The notes under the pieces: generated by a model
The model's input: only the letters and a program-made list of their open reading frames with translations
Database searches by the model: none
Told to the model about the DNA's origin: nothing
Program-made: the position numbers and the translations under genes
From: Streptomyces sp. NBC_00239
Lineage (GTDB): Bacteria > Actinomycetota > Actinomycetes > Streptomycetales > Streptomycetaceae
Reading direction: 5' to 3'
NCBI RefSeq assembly: GCF_036194065.1
Contig: NZ_CP108095.1
Coordinates: 5,518,001 to 5,582,000 of the forward strand
Length of the DNA stretch: 64,000 nucleotides
Part shown: positions 35,628-44,100 of the stretch, one piece after another
Layout: each line of letters opens with the position of its first letter
Numbering within the stretch: position 1 is the stretch's first letter

Positions 35628-35663
35628 AAGCCGCAGGTGCAGAAACGATCGCACTTGCGGCTT
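35628..35663. terminator. Stem-loop after the CAT tRNA
   Basis: AAGCCGCAGGTGC (35628-35640) pairs with GCACTTGCGGCTT (35651-35663) with one G-T pair and a 10-nt loop, followed by T-rich tggcgtttt. Begins 5 nt after the tRNA. Confidence 0.8.
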
Positions 35664-35793
35664 TGGCGTTTTCCGGGGCGCTGCCGTCGGTGCCGGGCCG
35701 GTCGGCCGCTCCCGGGCGGGTGCCCCGGCAGCCGGCCACCCGCCCGGGTGGGGCGGGCGGGTGACCGCCACAGGGAACCGGGCGCCGGCGGTA

Positions 35794-36951
35794 CTAGACG
35801 GCTTCCGTGGCGTCCGCCAGGTGGTGCAGGACGTCCGAGAGCCTGCCGCGGCGGGCGTAGACGACCCGCTGCCGCTGCGCGCCCGAGCCCTCGTGGAGCA
35901 GCGCCGACAGGGCGTCCGCGGTGTGGTCGAGGTCGCCGGACGCGGCCAGGGCCGGGGCCAGCCGGTCGAGGAGGGCGTGCGCGAGGTCCGCGGCCGGTAC
36001 CTCCGCGCCGGTGTACGGGTCGAGGCCGCAGCCCTCCAGCCCGTCGTGGGCCGCCCGCCAGCGGGCCAGGCGCAGGATGTCGTCGTGGACGGCGGGCGCG
36101 GGCGTGTCCGTGGCGATTTCGCGCAGCGAGGTCGCGACCAGGGCCCGGCCGAGCGTGGCCTGCAGCACGGCCGCGTCCAGGTCGGGCGACATGTCGGGGG
36201 CCCGGATCTCCAGCGTGGGCCAGGTCCCCGAGGGCCGGAGGTCCCAGTAGACCATCTTGGTGTCGAGCGCGGCCCCGGAGCTGAGCAGCATCTCCACCGA
36301 GTGCCGGTAGTGCGCGGTCGACGTGAAGTGCGGCGGGAGCCCGGCGGACGGCCAGGAACCCCAGGCCAGCGCCCGCCAGCTGGCGTGCCCGGTGTCCCGG
36401 CCGTCCCAGAACGGCGAGTTGGCGCCCAGCGCGATCAGCGTGGGCAGCCAGGGCCGCACCCGGTTGGCGACGGCCACGGCGGTGTCCGTGTCGAGGGTGC
36501 CGACGTGGATGTGCCGGCCGCACCCGATCAGGTTGTCGGTGAGCGCGCCGAACCGCCGGAACTGCTCCCGCTGGCGGGGTTCGTCGTGGTTGAGGGCCAG
36601 CGGCAGCTGCCGGGCCAGTACGGGCGAGGGGCTGGCCAGCAGCCGGCAGCCGTGTTCCCGGGCGGCCTTGGTGAGGATCCGCCGCAGACCGGCCAGTTCG
36701 CCGCGCAGCTGCTCGGCGGTGCCGACGACGGGGGTGGCTATCTCCACCTGGTAGCGGGTGCCCTCCGCGTGCAGCTCCGGCCGGATCCCGCCGACGGAGG
36801 AGAGGACCTCGGGTGCGACCGGCACCAGCCGCCAGGTGTGGGCGTCGACGAGCAGGAACTCCTCTTCCACGCCGAGCGTGAGGGGGCCGGTCCCGGTGTG
36901 CCGCGGGTCGGTCCCCGAGGTTCCGGATGTGCTCTTGCCAGGTTCGATCAC
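35794..36951 (-). CDS. Carboxylate-amine ligase, YbdK-type glutamate-cysteine ligase 2
   Basis: ATP-dependent ligase of the GCS2/YbdK family, 385 residues; members show weak gamma-glutamylcysteine synthetase activity. Family motifs are LGVEEEFLLVDAHTWRL at the N-terminus, GCGRHIHVGTLD, LGANSPFWDGRDTGHASWR, VYWDLRPSGTWPTLEIRAPDM and a C-terminal GSGAQRQR. GTG at 36951 is preceded by GGGAGG. Actinomycetes make mycothiol rather than glutathione, so the true substrate is uncertain. Confidence 0.88.
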   Translation of the reverse strand: MIEPGKSTSGTSGTDPRHTGTGPLTLGVEEEFLLVDAHTWRLVPVAPEVLSSVGGIRPELHAEGTRYQVEIATPVVGTAEQLRGELAGLRRILTKAAREHGCRLLASPSPVLARQLPLALNHDEPRQREQFRRFGALTDNLIGCGRHIHVGTLDTDTAVAVANRVRPWLPTLIALGANSPFWDGRDTGHASWRALAWGSWPSAGLPPHFTSTAHYRHSVEMLLSSGAALDTKMVYWDLRPSGTWPTLEIRAPDMSPDLDAAVLQATLGRALVATSLREIATDTPAPAVHDDILRLARWRAAHDGLEGCGLDPYTGAEVPAADLAHALLDRLAPALAASGDLDHTADALSALLHEGSGAQRQRVVYARRGRLSDVLHHLADATEAV

Positions 36952-37078
36952 TGCGCCTCCCTGGACATACGAGTCGTTTCATCATGAGCCGACCGGAGGC
37001 CGCAGGCGAACACCCTTTCGGTCAATCCCCGGTGAACAGCGGCGAGTTCCTCTGCGCCTGTTGTGCGAACAGCAAGCG

Positions 37079-37113
37079 CCGAGGGCCCCGGGAGAGACTC
37101 CCGGGGCCCTCGG
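37079..37113. terminator. Strong stem-loop after the phosphodiester glycosidase gene
   Basis: Perfect 16-bp arms (37079-37094 CCGAGGGCCCCGGGAG; 37098-37113) with a 3-nt loop. Ends the minus-strand operon upstream of the ligase gene. Confidence 0.85.
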
Positions 37114-37171
37114 TGCGGGCGGTGCCGCAGTGGTTCCGCTTACGGTCGCGGCCGGTCGCCCGCGGGGTGCG

Positions 37172-38728
37172 TCACTGGGGGTAGCCGCCGTCGCCGATGT
37201 AGAGCGCGTCGTTGACGTCGCGTTCGGTGCCGGGTGCGGGTCCGTCGGTGAGCCCGTTCTGGCGGGTCCAGTCGGCGGGCGCGCCCTCGCGGGTCCTGTC
37301 GCTGTCCGTCAGCAGGGTCGTCGAGCCGCCGCCGTCGAGGTTGACGGCGTCCATGACACCGAGGGACTTCAGCGGCACCGCGATCTCCGGGAGGAAGCCG
37401 CCGTCGGGCGCGTAGGCGCCGCGCGGCCCGGTGAGCGTGGCGATGAGCGTGCGTCCCTGGTCGTCGACGCCGAGGACGGTACGGGAGTCCCGGCAGAAGT
37501 CGGTGGCGGCGCGCTCCGCGAAGGTGGCCACCTCCTTGTCCTTGCCGTTCACGTCGTACAGGCGCGCGCAGGAGCCCCACGCGTACTCCACCGTGCCCTT
37601 TTTGGCCGCGTAGATGTTCTCGCCGCCCTCCACGAGCCGGGCGCCGCCGGAGAGGATGTCCACCGACTCGTCGAGGGGGATCTCGCGCGTGACCCCCTTC
37701 TCGTCGAAGCTGTGGTCGAGGACCTTCTGGGTGACCGTCAGCGTGGCGCCGGCCTTGTGCTGCTGGGCCAGCCAGTCGGCCTGGTGGTCGCCGATCGCCT
37801 GGAGGATGTACTCACCCCGGTTGACGGTCCTGCCGCCGCGCTCCGCCGACCCCTCGATGATCTTGCCGGCGGCGTCCAGGCGGACCTCGTAGCCGGGCTG
37901 GTCGTCGGCCGCGATGTGCTTGTTGACGTCCCGCTTGGGCGTCGGCACCTTGTAGGTGTCGTTGAACAGCACGAACTCGGTGGGGTCCGTGAACGCGCTG
38001 ATGCTCTTGTTGTGACCGTCGAGGTACGGACCGACCTTGCCGGCCTTGTCGTCCGCGTCCCGCGAGCAGCCCAGGGCTCCGCCCGGGTTGCGGTTGACGT
38101 CGTCGATCCGCTGCGTCTCCTCCCCGTACGGGCGCTTCGCCTCATCCACGTTGCTGCTGACCGTGATCACGGCCTCCAGCGGGGCGAAGTAGGGCATGCC
38201 GTACTGGAGCACCACGCCGTTGCGGGGGTTGGCGATGTCGGTGGTGCAGTTGGCCCCGGTCAGCTCGCCGTCGCGGGCGGCGATGCCGAAGGTCTGGATG
38301 GTGTCCGGGGTGACGCCGGGAGTGCCTTCGTTGGCGAAGTAGCTGCCGTTCGCCCCGGCGATCGGGTCGTTGGGGAGCTTGTCCAGCATCGTGCGGACGG
38401 TTTCGCTGACGCCTGCCTTCAGGCCGTAGGTGCTCTCCAGTCGCAGGGCGCCCTTGGCGGGGTCCATCCGTACGATGCTCAGCTCGCGCGGGTGGGCACG
38501 GTGGGCGTTCGGGGCCGCCTCCTGGTAGCGGAAGAGCTCGACGCCGGGGGCGAGCACCTTGCTTTCCGCGGTCAGGGTGGTCCAGCCCAAGGCGGCCAGG
38601 TCGGGGGAGTCCGGCTCACCGGCGGCGCTCGTCGCACCGGGGGTGGCCAGGAGGAGGGTCGCGCTCAGGGCGGTGGCGACGGCGGCGGCGAGGCCGCGGC
38701 GGCCGGTGCGGGGGGCGGTGTTCTTCAT
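37172..38728 (-). CDS. Secreted phosphodiester glycosidase-family protein
   Basis: Exported 518-residue protein of the NAGPA (phosphodiester glycosidase) family. Signal peptide at 1-36 (TALSATLLLATPGATSAAG). The catalytic-domain motifs lie in the C-terminal third: RTLIATLTGPRGAYAPDGGFLPEIAVPLKSLG and AVNLDGGGSTTLL, the hallmark. Earlier, GANGSYFANEGTPGVTPDTIQ is also typical. ATG 38728 shares its A with the TGA of the preceding I36-like gene (TGATG), so translation is coupled. Likely acts on extracellular sugar-phosphodiesters; the substrate is unknown. Confidence 0.87.
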   Translation of the reverse strand: MKNTAPRTGRRGLAAAVATALSATLLLATPGATSAAGEPDSPDLAALGWTTLTAESKVLAPGVELFRYQEAAPNAHRAHPRELSIVRMDPAKGALRLESTYGLKAGVSETVRTMLDKLPNDPIAGANGSYFANEGTPGVTPDTIQTFGIAARDGELTGANCTTDIANPRNGVVLQYGMPYFAPLEAVITVSSNVDEAKRPYGEETQRIDDVNRNPGGALGCSRDADDKAGKVGPYLDGHNKSISAFTDPTEFVLFNDTYKVPTPKRDVNKHIAADDQPGYEVRLDAAGKIIEGSAERGGRTVNRGEYILQAIGDHQADWLAQQHKAGATLTVTQKVLDHSFDEKGVTREIPLDESVDILSGGARLVEGGENIYAAKKGTVEYAWGSCARLYDVNGKDKEVATFAERAATDFCRDSRTVLGVDDQGRTLIATLTGPRGAYAPDGGFLPEIAVPLKSLGVMDAVNLDGGGSTTLLTDSDRTREGAPADWTRQNGLTDGPAPGTERDVNDALYIGDGGYPQ

Positions 38729-39480
38729 CACGGGCAGACCGAGTCCGTTTCGCTGGTCGTGAACTTGTGCGAGCCGAACGTTCCGGCGAACTCGCCCGCG
38801 AGACTGGTGCTGTCGCCGCGGTTCACGCGGTACGCCTTGGCGCCCGAGGGGAACGTGCCGGACCAGGTGTGTTCGTTGTAGAAGCAGACCGCGGTCCCGG
38901 TGCGGTTGCGCACCGACTGCACGTTGGCCTCCCAGCCGCCCGCGTACTGCCGGTAGTCGATCGCGGTCTCGAACATCGGGCCGCGGCCGTTCTTCTCCCG
39001 GAAGATGCACACCTTGTCGTCGGTGCACCGCTCGTAGCCCGTGAAGCAGAGCGACTGGGCCGAGACCAGCTTGTGGGAGCTGACCTTGCCGGCCAGGTTG
39101 TTGCCGGCCGGGGCGCCGGGCGTGGCCAGCGTCGCCAGGTCGCCCTTCGCGCCCGGTGCGACGGCCTGGAGGGCGGCGCCGTACTGGGTGTTCTCGTAGA
39201 GGCAGGCCCACAGGGGGGTGTTGTTGGCGATCGAAACGGTCTTCTCGTTCCAGGTGCCGTCGTAGGCGAGGGCCTTGTCGCCGTCCTTCAGCGCGAGGCG
39301 CTGGGCCGATCCGGTGCCGCTCTCGCCGGTGTAGAGGCAGAACGTCAGCTTGTCGCAGTCCTCGTACGAGGCGCTAGCCGGCAGGACGAACAGCATGGAA
39401 CAGAGGGCCGCGAGGGCTCCCGCGAAGAGGGAGCCGCGCAGAATGGTGATCTTCACAGCCGGGAAGTATGACAGTCGCAT
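38728..39480 (-). CDS. Secreted peptidase-inhibitor family I36-like protein
   Basis: 250-residue exported protein with signal peptide LRGSLFAGALAALCSMLFVLPASAS and two beta/gamma-crystallin-like repeats typical of family I36 (CLYTGESGTGSAQRL and CIFREKNGRGPMFETAIDYRQY), with several Cys likely paired outside the cell. ATG at 39480 is used; GTG at 39456 is an alternative and neither has a good Shine-Dalgarno. Coupled by a 1-nt overlap to the glycosidase gene. Inhibitor function is by family only; it may instead bind wall material. Confidence 0.75.
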   Translation of the reverse strand: MRLSYFPAVKITILRGSLFAGALAALCSMLFVLPASASYEDCDKLTFCLYTGESGTGSAQRLALKDGDKALAYDGTWNEKTVSIANNTPLWACLYENTQYGAALQAVAPGAKGDLATLATPGAPAGNNLAGKVSSHKLVSAQSLCFTGYERCTDDKVCIFREKNGRGPMFETAIDYRQYAGGWEANVQSVRNRTGTAVCFYNEHTWSGTFPSGAKAYRVNRGDSTSLAGEFAGTFGSHKFTTSETDSVCP

Positions 39481-39523
39481 GGCACGGATAAGAACTTGTA
39501 TTCGATAATCTGCGCACCGGTTA

Positions 39524-40840
39524 ATGTCCGGTGTGACCCGAACGAGCTCTGACGAAGCGCCCCCGGACCGGCCCGCCCGCGAGCCCGACCCGGTACCGAC
39601 CCGGCCCCGCGCGCGGATATTCGCCGACCTCACGCCGCTGCGCGAATCCGCGGACTACCGCCGCCTGTGGACCGGGAACACGATCACCTGGATCGGGCAG
39701 GGGATGACCTCCCTCGCCGTCTCCCTCCAGATCTACGACATCACCCGCTCCAGCTTCGCCGTCGGGCTCGTCGGCCTCTTCTCGCTCGTCCCGCTCGTCG
39801 TCTTCGGCCTGTACGGCGGGGCCATCGCCGACACCGTCGACCGGCGCAAGCTCGGCCTGTACAGCTCCGTCGGCGCCTGCAGCCTGTCCGTCGCGCTCGC
39901 CGGTGCCGCCGTGCTCGGCTTCCACCGCGTCTGGTTCCTCTACGCGATCGTCGCCCTCCAGGCGGTCTGCTTCGCGCTGCTCTCGCCCGCCCGCTCCGCG
40001 ATGATCCCCAAGCTGCTGCCGCCCGGACAACTGCCCGCGGCCAACGCGCTGACCTCCGTCACCAACACCTTCGGGATGATGATCGGGCCCATGCTGGGCG
40101 GGCTGATCGTCGGCTGGTGGGGCTACCAGGCGGCCTACCTGATCGACGTCCTGACCTTCTCCGCCGCCCTGTACGCGATGTGGCGGCTGCCCCCGATGAG
40201 GCCCGAGCGGGCCGACGACAAGCGCGGGCGGGCGTCCGTACTCGACGGGCTGCGCTTCCTCGCCACCCGGCCGAACATCCGCATGACCTTCTTCACGGAC
40301 ATGTGCGCCATGGTGCTCGCGCACCCGCGGGCGCTGTTCCCCGCCGTCGCCGTGCTCTGGTACGGCGGCGACGCCAAGACCGTGGGCCTGCTGGTGGCCG
40401 CCCCGGCCGTGGGGGCGCTGCTCGGCGGCCTGTTCTCCGGATGGCAGGGCCGCATCCGGCGGCACGGCGTGGCGATCCTGCTGTCCGTGGCCGCGTGGGG
40501 GGTCGCGATCGCGGTCTTCGGGCTCAGCCGCAATCTCTGGCTGGGGCTGTTCTTCCTCGCCGTGGCCGGCTGTTGCGACACCGTCTCGATGGTCTTCCGG
40601 TCGACGATGCTGCAGACCGCCACGCCCGATGAGATGCGGGGGCGGCTTCAGGGGGTCTTCATCGTCGTGGTCGCCGGTGGTCCCCGGCTCGGTGACTTCC
40701 TGGCGGGCTCGCTCGCCGATCTCGCGTCGCCGCGGGTTGCCGTGACCGGCGGGGGTATCGCGTGCGTGGTCGCCGTCGGGCTGCTCGCCGCGCGCTGGCG
40801 AGGCTTCGCCCACTACGACGCCCGTACGCCCCAGCCGTGA
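39524..40840 (+). CDS. MFS exporter, EntS-like (DHA3)
   Basis: Inner-membrane 12-helix MFS transporter, 438 residues, of the DHA3/enterobactin-exporter-like group. After a 40-residue Pro/Arg-rich tail, YRRLWTGNTITWIGQGMTSLAVSLQIYDIT opens helix 1. GGAIADTVDRRKLGLY is motif A. LLPPGQLPAANALTSVTNTFGMMIGPMLGGL is typical of the group. ATG at 39524; a GTG at 39532 is possible. The 43-bp gap to the divergent I36 gene is A/T-rich and must hold both promoters. Substrate unknown. Confidence 0.87.
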   Translation: MSGVTRTSSDEAPPDRPAREPDPVPTRPRARIFADLTPLRESADYRRLWTGNTITWIGQGMTSLAVSLQIYDITRSSFAVGLVGLFSLVPLVVFGLYGGAIADTVDRRKLGLYSSVGACSLSVALAGAAVLGFHRVWFLYAIVALQAVCFALLSPARSAMIPKLLPPGQLPAANALTSVTNTFGMMIGPMLGGLIVGWWGYQAAYLIDVLTFSAALYAMWRLPPMRPERADDKRGRASVLDGLRFLATRPNIRMTFFTDMCAMVLAHPRALFPAVAVLWYGGDAKTVGLLVAAPAVGALLGGLFSGWQGRIRRHGVAILLSVAAWGVAIAVFGLSRNLWLGLFFLAVAGCCDTVSMVFRSTMLQTATPDEMRGRLQGVFIVVVAGGPRLGDFLAGSLADLASPRVAVTGGGIACVVAVGLLAARWRGFAHYDARTPQP

Positions 40841-41226
40841 CGGGTCCCCAGCCTGACCCGCTGACTCGGGCGCACCCGCCGGCCCGACCGGCTGCCCTTC
40901 GGCTTCGCCGACGCCTGAGTGGCAACCCCTGCCCGGTGGCAACCCCCTGCCAGGGTGGCAACCCCCTGCCAGGGCGGCAACCTCCTGCCAGGGCGGCGAC
41001 ATCCAGCCTCGCCGGCGTTTGAGGCGCGGGTCCGGGCGGAGCCCGGTGCCCGGCGTCAGCCGGGTTGCAGTCTTGGGGCTCCGCCCCAAACCCCGCGCCT
41101 CAAGCGCCGGCGGGGCTGGAGATGGCCAGGCTGGAGATGGCCCGCTCGGGCTGTGGTGGGGCCCGCCAAAGCCTTCGCCTCAAGCGCCGGCGGGGCTGGA
41201 GATGGCCAGGTTGAAGATGGCCCCGC
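40841..41226. other. Repeat-filled gap between convergent MFS and carboxyltransferase genes
   Basis: 386 bp without a supported gene. It consists of the 19-bp array at 40921-41002, element C (41003-41119), and two further partial right arms extending into the 3' end of the carboxyltransferase gene. Confidence 0.6.
40921..41002. repeat. ~19-bp tandem repeat next to element C
   Basis: Four degenerate units of the type GGCAACCCCCTGCCAGGG, each a small imperfect hairpin, lead straight into the left arm of element C. Confidence 0.7.
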
Positions 41227-41251
41227 TCAGCTCAAACGCCGACGGGGCTGG
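41003..41251. repeat. Palindromic element C with extra right-arm copies
   Basis: Full hairpin at 41003-41119 (arms CCAGCCTCGCCGGCG... and ...CGGCGGGGCTGG). Two more partial right arms follow at ~41180-41200 (CTCAAGCGCCGGCGGGGCTGG type) and ~41230-41251. The last copy lies inside the end of the carboxyltransferase reading frame and supplies its stop codon. Confidence 0.8.
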
Positions 41252-42627
41252 GATTCTCCCCCCAGGGGGACTACCGCTTGGGCCAGGCCCAGGGAGACCA
41301 GGTCTTGGGGGCGTAGGCGGAGTTGGTCGGCGGTGAGGGGGGCCTCGGTGGGCGGGCGTTTGAGGATGGCCGTGGCCATCTCGGGCGCGATCACCGAGAA
41401 GTAGCTGTCAGGGGTGGCCCACATCCGCCCCGGCGCGGCCAGCGCAAGGGCCCCGCCGGAGCCCCCCTCCCCGATCAGCAGGGTCGTCACCGGCACCCGC
41501 GCCGCGGCCACCGCCGCGAACGTGTCCGCGATGGCCGGCCCGGCCCCCGCCCGTTCGGCTGCCGCGTCGTTGGCGGCGCCCGGCGTGTCCACCAGGGTCA
41601 GCACCGGGAAGCCGAGCCGGTCGGCGAGCCGGATCAGCCGGGAGGCGGTCCGGTAGCCGGCGGGCCGGGTGGCGGTGCCGCACTGGGCGGCGTACCCGAT
41701 GGTCCGGCCCTCGCGGACCCCGAAGCCGCACAGCATGCCCGGGTCGGTGCCGCCCGCCCGGTCCCCGGACAGCGGCATCCGCAGCTCGAAGTAGGAGTCC
41801 AGGTAGGCCTCGGCGCGCGGTCGGTCCGGGTGCCGGGCCTGTTGCACGGCCGCCCATCCGGTCGCCGGCGGCGGTACTTCCCCGGCCGCCGCCGGGCGGT
41901 GCCCCCGGGCCAGCGCGGCCGGCGGGTCGGCGGGCACGGCCGGGCCCTCGGGGGCGGCGAGCAGGCGCAGCCAGACGGCGAGCGCCCCCGGCAGCTCCGC
42001 GGCCGGCACCACGGCGTCGACCTGCCCGGCCGCGTACTGGCCCTCGGCCGTGTAGGCGGCGGGGTCGGCGTCGGCGGGGCGCACCCGGGACCCGGCGAAG
42101 CCCACTTGGGCGCCCGGCAGGGCGAGGACCACGTCGGCGCCCGCGCCGAGGGTGGCCCAGCCGCCGCCGGTGGTCGGATCGCGCAGCACCGCGAGCTGCG
42201 GCAGCCCCGCGGCCCGGGTCAGTACGGACTGCCGGGCCACCCGCTGGAGCTGGGTGAGGGCGATCATGCCCTCCTGCATGCGGGAGCCGCCGGTCGCGAT
42301 GAGCGAGACGAGCGGCAGCCGGTGCTCCCGGGCGTGCGTGTACGCGGCTTCGAGTCGGTCTCCGGTGCGCTCGCCCAGCGACCCCCCGAGGAACCCGAAC
42401 TCGAAGGAGATCAGCACCGCTTCGCGGCCGCCGATGCGGGCGGTGCCGCAGACCACGGACTCCTGCTCGCCGGTTCGGGCGGCCGCGCGCTCGCGGGACG
42501 CGTCGTAGCCCGGCCACCCCAGCGGGCCGTCGGTGCGGACGGCCCGCGGCGGGGCGGGCAGCTCGGCGAAGGTGTCCGGGTCGGTGAGGGCCGCGAGCGC
42601 CTCGCGGGCGGAGAGCCGGTCAGCCAT
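41227..42627 (-). CDS. Fused acetyl/acyl-CoA carboxylase carboxyltransferase
   Basis: 466-residue carboxyltransferase combining beta-like (N-terminal) and alpha-like (C-terminal) halves. The first half has FEFGFLGGSLGERTGDRL and LIATGGSRMQEGMIAL. The second has LTLVDTPGAANDAAAERAGAG and GEGGSGGALALAAPG. The Cys4 zinc ribbon of bacterial AccD is absent. Product would be malonyl-CoA if it teams with a biotin carboxylase/BCCP, none of which is in the window. It overlaps the upstream acyl-CoA synthetase by 8 bp. The C-terminal residues ESQPRRRLS and the stop are encoded by an intergenic repeat arm. Confidence 0.87.
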   Translation of the reverse strand: MADRLSAREALAALTDPDTFAELPAPPRAVRTDGPLGWPGYDASRERAAARTGEQESVVCGTARIGGREAVLISFEFGFLGGSLGERTGDRLEAAYTHAREHRLPLVSLIATGGSRMQEGMIALTQLQRVARQSVLTRAAGLPQLAVLRDPTTGGGWATLGAGADVVLALPGAQVGFAGSRVRPADADPAAYTAEGQYAAGQVDAVVPAAELPGALAVWLRLLAAPEGPAVPADPPAALARGHRPAAAGEVPPPATGWAAVQQARHPDRPRAEAYLDSYFELRMPLSGDRAGGTDPGMLCGFGVREGRTIGYAAQCGTATRPAGYRTASRLIRLADRLGFPVLTLVDTPGAANDAAAERAGAGPAIADTFAAVAAARVPVTTLLIGEGGSGGALALAAPGRMWATPDSYFSVIAPEMATAILKRPPTEAPLTADQLRLRPQDLVSLGLAQAVVPLGGESQPRRRLS

Positions 42628-44083
42628 GGAGGGCCCGCTTCATGATCTTGCCCAGGTCGTTGCGGGGCAGCGCGTCGAGGTAGCGGACGTCGCGCGGCCG
42701 CTTGTGCGGGGCGAGCCGCCCCGCCACGTGGTCGGCCAGCTCCTGGGCGCCCGGCGGCGCCTGCGGGTCGACGGGCACGATCCAGGCGACGATCCGCTCG
42801 CCGAGGTCCGCGTCGGGCTCGCCCGTCACCGCGGCCTCGCGGACCCCGGGGTGGTCGAGCAGCGCGTTCTCGATCTCGCCCGCGCCGATCTTGAACCCGC
42901 CGCTCTTGATCAGGTCGGTGGCCTTTCGGCCGACGATCCGCAGGTGCCCGGCCCGGTCCCGGGTGGCCATGTCGCCGGTGCGGAACCAGCCGTCAGCGGT
43001 GTGCGCCTCGGCGGTCGCCTCCGGCCGGTTCAGGTAGTGGCTGAAGAGGTTGGTGCCGCGCACCTGGATCTCGCCGATGGTCTCGCCGTCGCACGCCTCC
43101 TGGACCGTGCCTGTCTCGTCGACGAGACGAAGCTCCACCCCGAGCACGGGCACACCGACGGTGCCGGGCCGCGAGGCGTGGTCGTCGGCGCGGACGCTCG
43201 TGTTCATCAGGGTCTCGGTCATGCCGTACCGCTCGATCACCCGGCGGCCGGTGGCCGCGGCGATCCGCTTGTGGTCGTGCAGCGGCAGCCCGGCCGAGCC
43301 GGACACCAGCAGGCGGGCCCCGGCCAGGGCCTTCACCAGTGCCGGGTCGGACCCGACCGCCTCGGCGAGGCGGTGGTACATCGTCGGGACGCCGAACAGC
43401 ATGGTGGCGCCCGCTTCGAGGGCCGCGGTCACGGCCTCGGCGCCGAAGCGGCCCAGGTGGTGCGCGCAGCCGCCGCGGCGGAGCGGGCCGAGGGTGCCCA
43501 GGACCAGGCCGTGGACGTGGAAGAGCGGCAGCGCGTGGGTGACGGTGTCGGCCGCGGTCCAGCCCCAGGCGTCCTCCAGCGCGTCGAGGCTCGCGGCCAC
43601 CGCGCGCCGGGGGAGCACGGCGCCCTTGGGCGGGCCCGTCGTACCCGAGGTGTAGATCACGAACGCCGGGTCCTCGTCACCGGCGGTCGTGCGGGACGCG
43701 GCGGGGGAGGCGGCGGACGCCTGCGGGCCGGCCGCGACGTCGATCTCCGTACGGGGCAGTACCGCCAGCGGTTCCGGCAGCTCCGCGCCGGGCGCGGCCA
43801 GTACGAGGTCCGGGGCGCTGTCGGCCAGGATGTGGGCCAGCTCCCCGTCGCCGGTGCGGGGGTTGAGCGGGACCACGGGGACCCCGGCCAGCAGCGCGGC
43901 CACCGCGCCGACGGCCGTCTCCAGGGTGGGCGTGGCCCACAGAGCGACCCGCCGGGTGCCGGAGATGCGGGCCGCCAGGGTGCCCGCGGCGCCGGCGAGC
44001 TCGCGGTAGGTCAGGACCCGGTCGCCGAAGCGCAGTGCCGGCCGTTCCGAGGGGGTATCCAGGGCTGGGAAGAGTGTGGCCAC
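42620..44083 (-). CDS. Acyl-CoA synthetase, malonyl-CoA synthetase (MatB)-like
   Basis: Adenylate-forming ligase, 487 residues. P-loop IYTSGTTGPPKGAV, A5 motif ERYGMTETLMNTSVRADD, A7/A8 WFRTGDMATRD and GRKATDLIKSGGFKIGAGEIE, and the C-terminal catalytic Lys in LPRNDLGKIMKRAL. The short N-terminus and MTETLMNTS pattern resemble malonyl-CoA synthetase MatB, which makes malonyl- or methylmalonyl-CoA from the free acids. Overlap with the carboxyltransferase gene suggests a shared malonyl-CoA supply role. GTG start at 44083 behind AGGGTGA. Confidence 0.82.
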   Translation of the reverse strand: MATLFPALDTPSERPALRFGDRVLTYRELAGAAGTLAARISGTRRVALWATPTLETAVGAVAALLAGVPVVPLNPRTGDGELAHILADSAPDLVLAAPGAELPEPLAVLPRTEIDVAAGPQASAASPAASRTTAGDEDPAFVIYTSGTTGPPKGAVLPRRAVAASLDALEDAWGWTAADTVTHALPLFHVHGLVLGTLGPLRRGGCAHHLGRFGAEAVTAALEAGATMLFGVPTMYHRLAEAVGSDPALVKALAGARLLVSGSAGLPLHDHKRIAAATGRRVIERYGMTETLMNTSVRADDHASRPGTVGVPVLGVELRLVDETGTVQEACDGETIGEIQVRGTNLFSHYLNRPEATAEAHTADGWFRTGDMATRDRAGHLRIVGRKATDLIKSGGFKIGAGEIENALLDHPGVREAAVTGEPDADLGERIVAWIVPVDPQAPPGAQELADHVAGRLAPHKRPRDVRYLDALPRNDLGKIMKRALHG

Positions 44084-44100
44084 GGGATCACCCTACGGCG

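Noticed and set aside
40841..41260. Direct repeats considered as a CRISPR array
   Set aside because: Units are palindromic, vary in length and lack unique equal-length spacers; no cas genes are present.
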